In this document: in pieces, positions 57,621 through 64,000 of the stretch
Layout of the letters: every line of letters starts with the position of its first letter
How positions within the stretch are numbered: position 1 is the stretch's first letter
NCBI GenBank assembly: GCA_020444545.1
Contig: JAHLKT010000007.1
Coordinates: forward strand, 171,732 to 235,731
Length of the DNA: 64,000 bases
Source: Desulfarculaceae bacterium
GTDB lineage: Bacteria; Desulfobacterota; Desulfarculia; Desulfarculales; Desulfarculaceae
Reading direction: 5' to 3'
Notes under the pieces: generated by a model
Database searches by the model: none
What the model was told of the DNA's origin: nothing
Seen by the model: the letters and a program-made list of their open reading frames with translations, nothing else
Translations under genes and position numbers: made by a program

Positions 57621-59687
57621 ATGCCCAAGTACCTGGCGGGACCGCTCCTGTTGATGCTCCTGTCCGCGCTGCTGGCGGCGGGCTGCGGCGGCAAAAAGGC
57701 CGCGCCGGTGGAGGAGCCCGCCGCCTCCGCCCAATCCGCCGCGTCCGAGGCCGTGGCCCAGGCCCCCCAGCCCGAGCCGGTGTGCCTCTACCTTTTCTGG
57801 ACCCGCGACCCCTCGCGCATCGGCGAGGTGCAAGACCGCGTGGCCCGGGGCGAGCGTTTCCCCCCGGCGGCCAAGGCGGTGTCCGAGGAAGGGCTCAAGG
57901 GCGCCTCGCGGCTCAACGCCACCTGCATGGCCCCGGCCGAGCTGGACCCCGAGCTGCTGACCCAGGTGGATCGCCTGAGCGTGGGCCAGGTGTCGCCGCC
58001 CTTTGACTACGCCCAGGGCCAGGCCCTGGCCATGCGCACCACGGACCGCTACTGGCGCGAAGGCAAGGAGCTGTTCGCCCAGAAGAAATACGCCGAGGCG
58101 GCGGCGGCGCTCAAGAAGCACCTGGAGCTGCACCCCGACTCGGCCACGGTGTGGCAGGCCCTGTCCGAATGCCTGGGCGCCCAGGGCGAGGACCAGGCCG
58201 CCCTGGAGGCCCTGGACAAGGCCCTGGCCATATCGCCGGAAAGCCCCTCCCTGCTCAACGGCCGCGCCACCCTGCTCATCCGCCTGGGGCGCGGCCAGGA
58301 GGCGGTGGCCGACTACCGCAAGGCCCTGGAGCTGGCCCCGGCCAGCCCCCTGCTCATGCACAACCTGGCCTGGGCCCTGCTGCACGAGAAGGAAAACCTG
58401 GACCTGGCCATGGAGCTTATGGGCCAGGCGCTCAAGATGGAGCCGGACAACGGCCACTTCTGGGACACCCTGGGGCGCATCCAAAAGGCGCGGGGAGATT
58501 ACGGCGACGCGGTGGTGAGCCTCTACCGGGCCAACCATTTGGGGGTGCGCCAGGAGGGCAACCGCCAGGACCTGGCCGAGGCCCTTTTGGAGCTTCCCCC
58601 CGAGGCGGTGGCCCGCCTGGCCGGGCGCAAGGGCGGCCTGCCTCCCTTCAAAATCCCGGCCCCCGCGCCCGCGCCCAAGGCGGCCCTCCCGGCCCCGGCC
58701 CCCAACCCCCTGGGCGCGCCCAGCGCCCCGCCGGGCCAGGAGCCCCTGCTGCGCACCTGGCGCTCCGCCACGCCGGCCCCCGCCCCAGCCAAGACCCCGG
58801 AGGCCGCCGCGCCCGCCGTGGCCCCGGCCGAGCCGCTCCTGAGCGAGCCCCTGACGCCCCTCTGGACCGCGCCGCCGCCATCCGCGGCCCCGGCCCCGGA
58901 AGCCGCCCCGCCGCCAGCGCCCCCGGAGCAAACCGTAGGCCCCGAGGAAGGACGGCCCGAGGCCGCTGCTCCCGCGCCCCCGGAACCTGAACAGCCCCCG
59001 GCCGCGCGGGAGCAGGCCCAGCCCGGCCAAGAGCAGCCTCCGGCCCAGGAGCAGCCTCCGGCCCAGGAGCAGGCCCCGGCTCAGGAGCAGGCCGCTACCC
59101 AGGACGACGATGGGCCGCCTCCGCCCCTGTGGGACAGCGAGGAGTACCAAGGCCGTTTGGAGCCGGTGGGCGAGGACGTGCTGCTCTTCGGCCAGCTGGA
59201 GGCCATGGAGACCGCCAGCCCCGAGGACCAGGAGGAGGACGAGCCCCTGGCCCCGGCCGAAGCCGCCGCCCCCACTGCCGCCCCTCCGGACCGGCCCAAG
59301 CCCCTTCCGCTCGCCGCCGCCCCGGCCCCGGCCCGGCAGGGCCCGGCGGTGACCGCCGTTTTGCGCAAGCCCCGCCCCGCGCCCGAAGCCCCGGCTCCGG
59401 CTCCGGCCGTCCGCGAAAAGCTGCCCGCCCCGGTCCCGGCCATCCCGGGCTACTACATCCTGGTGGGCTCCTTCCGTTCGCCGGAGCTGGCCAGCAAGGA
59501 GATGAAGCGCTGGCGGCGGCTGAACCAGGCGGTGTGGATGGAGTGGCGCACCGTGCCCAAGCGGGGCGACTGGGTGCGGGTGATGCTGGGTCCCTACCAG
59601 AAAAAGTCCGACGCCCGCCACGAGGCCGAACTCCTCCGAGAGCGCAAGCTCATCCGGAGCTACAGCGTGTTGGACAAGCTGGAATAA
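57621..59687 (+). CDS. Lipoprotein with parvulin-like, TPR and SPOR regions
   Basis: The 688-residue protein has a lipobox LAAGC (cysteine near 22). A segment at about 45-135 resembles parvulin-type prolyl isomerases (DPELLTQVDRLSVGQVSPPF). About four TPR repeats follow (140-310). Then comes a long Pro/Ala/Glu linker (330-600) containing tandem QEQPPA repeats, and a C-terminal SPOR domain (YYILVGSFRSPELASKEMKR ... VRVMLGPYQKKSDA). SPOR domains bind denuded glycan at division sites, so an envelope or division role is likely. The ATG at 57621 has GGGAGAG upstream; an ATG seven codons earlier is weaker. Confidence 0.8.
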   Translation: MPKYLAGPLLLMLLSALLAAGCGGKKAAPVEEPAASAQSAASEAVAQAPQPEPVCLYLFWTRDPSRIGEVQDRVARGERFPPAAKAVSEEGLKGASRLNATCMAPAELDPELLTQVDRLSVGQVSPPFDYAQGQALAMRTTDRYWREGKELFAQKKYAEAAAALKKHLELHPDSATVWQALSECLGAQGEDQAALEALDKALAISPESPSLLNGRATLLIRLGRGQEAVADYRKALELAPASPLLMHNLAWALLHEKENLDLAMELMGQALKMEPDNGHFWDTLGRIQKARGDYGDAVVSLYRANHLGVRQEGNRQDLAEALLELPPEAVARLAGRKGGLPPFKIPAPAPAPKAALPAPAPNPLGAPSAPPGQEPLLRTWRSATPAPAPAKTPEAAAPAVAPAEPLLSEPLTPLWTAPPPSAAPAPEAAPPPAPPEQTVGPEEGRPEAAAPAPPEPEQPPAAREQAQPGQEQPPAQEQPPAQEQAPAQEQAATQDDDGPPPPLWDSEEYQGRLEPVGEDVLLFGQLEAMETASPEDQEEDEPLAPAEAAAPTAAPPDRPKPLPLAAAPAPARQGPAVTAVLRKPRPAPEAPAPAPAVREKLPAPVPAIPGYYILVGSFRSPELASKEMKRWRRLNQAVWMEWRTVPKRGDWVRVMLGPYQKKSDARHEAELLRERKLIRSYSVLDKLE

Positions 59688-59692
59688 AAAAA

Positions 59693-59716
59693 GCGGCGGC
59701 CCCGGAGGGCCGCCGC
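59693..59716. terminator. Terminator between the TPR/SPOR and rhodanese genes
   Basis: A perfect 10-bp stem, GCGGCGGCCC/GGGCCGCCGC, has a CGGA loop. On the minus strand it is followed by a run of seven T, so it ends the rhodanese transcript; it may also stop the convergent gene. Confidence 0.88.
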
Positions 59717-59736
59717 GCGTCTAGCCGGGTGAGAGG

Positions 59737-61104
59737 CTACTTGTAGCAGCAGAACACCTGCTGTTGCAGGATGGTCACCTTGTCGTTGAGGAACCGGGCG
59801 TTGTAGCCCGCGTTGCGCAGGATGTTGTAGCCCATCTCCGCGCGCAGGCCGGTGCGGCAATGGGTGACGATCTCCTTGTCCTTGGGCAGCTCGCCCACCC
59901 GCGCGCTCAGCTCGTCCACCGGGATGTTCACCGCGCCGGGCAACATGCCGCTGGCGGCCTCGGCCTTGGTGCGCACGTCCAGGATCAACTTGCCCTTGGG
60001 CTTGTTGCGCACGATGTTCATGAACTCGTCGCCGGTGATCTCGCCCGGATGGGGGCGGGGGAGATAGAAGATCTTGGTGCTCACCATGTCGCGCTGGGTG
60101 GGCCCGCCGGCCTTTTGCCAGCCCTTGAACCCGCCCTGCAGGATGGCCACGTTGCCGTAGCCCCAGGAGCCGATCTCCTTGGCCAGCTTGCCCAGCTCGG
60201 CCATGTTGGTGTCGTCGGAATACAGGACGATGTAGGCCTTGCGGTCCAGGGGGAACTGCTCGCGCTCGGCGATGACCCGGTTCGCGGGGATGGCCACCGC
60301 GCCCTGGATGTGACCCTTCTTGGCGGCCTCGACCCCACGGGTGTCGATGACCACGATGTAGCCCAAACGCTTCTTCACGAAATCACTGGTGGCCACCACC
60401 GGCAGGCCCGCCTTTTTCCAGGCGGGGAGCCCGGCGTGGAAGACCTTGACGTTGGTGTAGCCCTTCTTTTCCGCCAACCTGGCGGCCATGGGAGAGAGCA
60501 CTCATCTGAAGCCTTGGCAATAGAAGATGACCAGGGCGTTCTTGTCCTTGGGCAGCTTGCCCATCATCTCGGGCATCTTGGGGAAGGGCATCATGACCGC
60601 GCCGGGGATGTGGCCCTCGTTGTAGCGGATGGGCGGGCGCGAGTCGACCAGGGTGTAGCCGCCCTTCTTGGGGCCTTTGGCCACCAGCGCGGCCAGTTCC
60701 TTCACCCCGATGATCTGCTTGTCGGGCACCTTGATCTTGGGCTTGGCCACGATGGCCGTGGCCACCAGGTCCGAGCCCTGCTTCACGTAGCTCACCTGCA
60801 CCGGAATGGGCTTCTTGAGCTTCTTGATGCTGGGGACGTTGGTTACCGTGGTCTGGGGGGTGAACTTGAGGATGACGTTCTTGCCCGGGGCCACCATGAC
60901 CGAGATGGACTTGGCCTTGTTGGAACGGCTCTGGAAGTCGCCGGCCACCACGTTGGGCATCTCCTTGAGCTCGCCGTGGCATTTAAGGCACTTTTTGGCC
61001 GCAATGACCTTGGCCGAGGCCGGCGGGGCGCTCAGGCCCATGACCGCCAGGGCGGCCAGGGCCAGGCCCAGCAGGCCGGTGGCCTTAATAATCGCCTTTC
61101 GCAT
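59737..61104 (-). CDS. Periplasmic triple-rhodanese protein with CxxCH motif and in-frame TGA (predicted selenoprotein)
   Basis: Read through TGA at 60502-60504, this is one 455-residue protein. It has a signal peptide (1-31, MRKAIIKATGLLGLALAALA) and a c-haem motif CLKCH (39-43). Rhodanese domain 1 follows with active loop YCQGFR-U-VLS (C196, TGA at 201). Domain 2 has Ser in place of the active Cys (LYSDDTN), and domain 3 has HCRTGLR (C416). Frame and homology continue on both sides of TGA with no gap, and relatives carry Cys at that point. GGAGG precedes the ATG at 61104. Likely role: handling sulfane sulfur in the periplasm. Confidence 0.8.
60471..60485 (-). promoter_or_regulatory. Candidate bacterial SECIS element
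   Basis: Sixteen bases after the in-frame TGA the mRNA can form CCGCC-AGGUU-GGCGG, a 5-bp stem with a loop beginning A-G-G-U. Bacterial SECIS elements need a short stem with a G among the first two loop bases, about 16-37 nt after UGA. The E. coli fdhF loop is the similar AGGUCU. The fit is good but untested. Confidence 0.72.
60502..60504 (-). other. In-frame TGA, predicted selenocysteine codon 201
   Basis: This single stop codon splits an otherwise continuous reading frame exactly at the second residue of a C-x4-C pair in the rhodanese active loop. A GTG follows immediately, but no ribosome site is seen and a start there would cut the domain in half, so separate genes are unlikely. Confidence 0.75.
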
Positions 61105-61233
61105 TAATATCCTCCGTTGATAAATCAAACCGGTCGCGGCCGGGCGGAACCTTCCCGCCTCGGGCCTGTTTATCCGCAGCGCGCGCCCCTGCATGGGCGG
61201 GCGCCGGCTTTCTGGTTTGTGCCTCAATTAAAG

Positions 61234-61249
61234 AGCAACACTTGTGCCA
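61234..61249 (-). promoter_or_regulatory. Sigma-54 promoter of the rhodanese selenoprotein gene
   Basis: The minus strand reads TGGCACAAGTGTTGCT, one base from the consensus TGGCACG-N4-TTGCW. The start of transcription would be near 61222, with a leader of about 118 nt to the ATG. Confidence 0.82.
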
Positions 61250-61485
61250 CTATGGACGGCTCCTCTATATTCATTTTAATTCAATCGGTTGCCCCAATGA
61301 ACCCCCGCCTGTAAAGTCTTCACGAACGCGCAATATGTTAATTTAAGTTACAGGTGTTAAGGTTATACGGCATATGCCCGGTGGGGTTTGGAAAACAGGC
61401 GCTATTTGCGTTGCTTGCAAGGGAGGCTGTTTAAGTCCAAGGGAGCAGTGGGTTTTACACTCGTTGCCCCCGCCCGGCGGCAAGT

Positions 61486-61501
61486 TGGCAGGGCCTTTGC
61501 T
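61486..61501 (+). promoter_or_regulatory. Sigma-54 promoter of the Cys-PAS activator gene
   Basis: TGGCAGGGCCTTTGCT matches the -24/-12 consensus except for one base in the -24 block. It points to the activator gene 160 bp downstream, suggesting autoactivation. Confidence 0.7.
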
Positions 61502-61660
61502 TAATAAACCTGGAGATTGTTTTTGGGGCCCAGGGGCCGCGAAGGGCTTGGTCTGCTAACACATTGTTTTGGCGGGGCAATACTCCGGGTGGTTTCGCGG
61601 CGCACCTGTTAAGCGTTAAGGTATTGTTTAACCCCCGGCAGTTAACATGCGGCGGCTAAG

Positions 61661-63022
<1,362 letters not shown>

Positions 63023-63072
63023 GCCGCGCGCCGCATTCGCTGCCCACATCAAGCCCTTATGGCCGTTCAGCG

Positions 63073-63101
63073 TTGCCAGGCGGGGAGTCATGCCCTAGAA
63101 T
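63073..63101 (+). promoter_or_regulatory. Sigma-70 promoter of gmd
   Basis: TTGCCA (63073-63078) and TAGAAT (63096-63101) are spaced by 17 bp, each one base from consensus, 50 bp before the gmd start codon. Confidence 0.65.
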
Positions 63102-63151
63102 GAAGGTCCACGGCTCCAGCGGGGCCACGATCATCCTAGGCGAGAGGAATC

Positions 63152-64000
63152 ATGGACAAACGCGCACTGGTGACCGGCATCACCGGTCAGGACGGGGCCT
63201 ACCTGGCCGAGCTACTGCTGTCAAAGGGCTACGAGGTCTGGGGCATTATCCGCCGCTCCAGCTCCTTCAATACCGGCCGCATCGATCATCTGTATCAGCC
63301 GCCCCAGGCCGAGGGCGCCCATCTGCGCCTGGTCTACGGCGATTTGACCGACGCCTCGAGCATCAACCAGATACTGATGAAAGTGCAGCCCACCGAGGTA
63401 TACAATCTGGGCGCCCAGAGCCACGTCAAGGTGAGCTTCGACGTGCCCGAGTACACCTGCGACACCGTGGCCATGGGCGCGCTCAGGCTCTTGGAGGGCA
63501 TGCGCCAGCTGAATATCGACGCGCGCTACTATCAGGCCAGCTCCAGCGAGATGTTCGGGCTCACCGAAAACGCGGTGCAAAACGAAGAGACGCCCTTCCA
63601 CCCGCGCAGCCCCTACTCGGTGGGCAAGGTCTTCGCCTACTGGATGACCATCAACTACCGCGAGTCCTACGGCTTCCACGCTTCCAACGGCATCCTGTTC
63701 AACCACGAGTCGCCCAAGCGGGGCGAGACCTTCGTGACCCGCAAGATCTCCCGGGCGGTGGCCCGCATCAAAAAGGGCCTGCAAAAGAAGCTCTACCTGG
63801 GCAACATGGACGCCATGCGCGACTGGGGCTATGCCGGGGATTACGTGGAGGCCATGTGGCTCATGCTCCAGCAGGACGAGCCCGACGACTACGTGGTGGC
63901 CACCGGCGAGACCCACAGCGTGCGGGACTTCGTGGAGGCGGCCTTCGGCTACGTGGGCCTGGACTGGCACGACTACGTGGAGATCGACCCGCGCTACTTC
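63152..64000 (+). CDS. gmd: GDP-mannose 4,6-dehydratase (partial, runs off the window)
   Basis: The first 283 codons are present; the frame stays open to the window end. The enzyme makes GDP-4-keto-6-deoxymannose, precursor of GDP-fucose and GDP-rhamnose for surface glycans. The NADP-binding start is [19 protein letters not shown], with [17 protein letters not shown], the catalytic SSSEMFG and [10 protein letters not shown] (YxxxK), [16 protein letters not shown] and [20 protein letters not shown] precedes the ATG, and a good sigma-70 promoter lies upstream. Confidence 0.95.
   Translation, partial: MDKRALVTGITGQDGAYLAELLLSKGYEVWGIIRRSSSFNTGRIDHLYQPPQAEGAHLRLVYGDLTDASSINQILMKVQPTEVYNLGAQSHVKVSFDVPEYTCDTVAMGALRLLEGMRQLNIDARYYQASSSEMFGLTENAVQNEETPFHPRSPYSVGKVFAYWMTINYRESYGFHASNGILFNHESPKRGETFVTRKISRAVARIKKGLQKKLYLGNMDAMRDWGYAGDYVEAMWLMLQQDEPDDYVVATGETHSVRDFVEAAFGYVGLDWHDYVEIDPRYF

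Larger units (their letters stand above)
61105..61660. other. Divergent control region of the selenoprotein and its activator
   Basis: This 556-bp AT-richer gap has no credible gene. Besides the two sigma-54 promoters (61234-61249 minus, 61486-61501 plus) it holds GTTAAGGT twice (61356-61363 and 61615-61622) and an inverted pair, CCTGTAA and TTACAGG, around 61310-61355. These are candidate activator sites. Confidence 0.5.

Noticed and set aside
59020..59100. Tandem repeat in the TPR/SPOR gene as a CRISPR-like array
   Set aside because: The repeats are contiguous, in frame and code for QEQPPA units of a flexible linker; there are no spacers.
57570..59621. Long antisense frame over the TPR/SPOR gene
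   Set aside because: The translation is a mirror of the Pro/Ala linker (Gly/Arg runs). The plus strand has a lipobox, TPR and SPOR domains and a ribosome site.
60471..60504. Two separate rhodanese genes, the second starting at GTG 60501
   Set aside because: The GTG directly follows TGA with no ribosome site, and the split would fall inside the active loop. Frame is kept across the stop, so recoding or a lone nonsense change fits better.
61374..61559. Small plus-strand frame in the selenoprotein control region
   Set aside because: It lacks a ribosome site and any protein-like pattern, and it overlaps the sigma-54 promoter at 61486-61501.

Overview
The window is GC-rich DNA (coding regions look roughly two-thirds G+C) from a Gram-negative bacterium. 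It encodes outer-membrane barrels, lipoproteins, TRAP and ABC importers with periplasmic binding proteins, three sigma-54 activators, CaiB-type CoA-transferases, a periplasmic rhodanese with a c-type haem motif and a KaiBC set. Together these suggest a deltaproteobacterium (Desulfobacterota), perhaps a high-GC sulfate-reducer relative. That assignment is inference; no rRNA or marker gene in the window settles it.

Layout. 1-8.0 kb is housekeeping: fbp, tsaD, rsmA, a small lipoprotein, panC-panD, metK-ahcY and a tRNA-Thr(CGT). 8.1-9.6 kb holds a beta-barrel outer-membrane protein with a structured leader. 9.6-13.5 kb (minus) is a tight four-gene operon of lysine 2,3-aminomutase, two ATP-grasp ligases and a GNAT acetyltransferase, which looks like a beta-lysine conjugate pathway. 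13.6-18.0 kb is a local sigma-54 circuit. An activator with a degenerate receiver domain sits between two target promoters (a processive family-2 glycosyltransferase, and a protein ending in a peptidoglycan-binding domain), and a third candidate target lies beyond. All three promoter regions carry the same palindrome, GGGAA-N7-TTCCC or a one-base variant, about 51-62 bp upstream of a -24/-12 element.

18-29 kb is a catabolic island: an enolase-phosphatase (mtnC-like) remnant, a GntR regulator, a metal-dependent cyclase-family hydrolase, a complete Liv-type ABC importer, a class-III aminotransferase and the three 5-oxoprolinase subunits PxpB, PxpC and PxpA. 29-40 kb holds a MaoC hydratase and a six-gene minus-strand operon (two class-III CoA-transferases, TRAP binding protein, fused TRAP permease, alpha/beta hydrolase, class-I CoA-transferase). 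The operon is preceded by a consensus sigma-54 promoter and a divergent PAS-type sigma-54 activator. 40-49.7 kb carries an outer-membrane protein, a secreted sulfatase with a divergent LysR regulator, another barrel protein and a glycine betaine/proline ABC importer (proVWX) with a MarR regulator upstream. 49.9-55.2 kb is a kaiC-kaiB-hybrid histidine kinase operon. 55.4-59.7 kb has a glycoside-hydrolase-like lipoprotein, a zinc-ribbon protein and a long TPR/SPOR lipoprotein.

59.7-63.0 kb contains the most striking locus. A periplasmic protein with a CxxCH haem motif and three rhodanese repeats is interrupted by one in-frame TGA, located where related rhodaneses carry cysteine. A stem-loop resembling a bacterial SECIS follows it, so this looks like a selenoprotein. 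It has its own sigma-54 promoter and a divergent sigma-54 activator whose PAS domain is rich in cysteine. The window ends inside gmd (GDP-mannose 4,6-dehydratase).

All family names come from reading the translated sequences and remembered family motifs. No database search was run.
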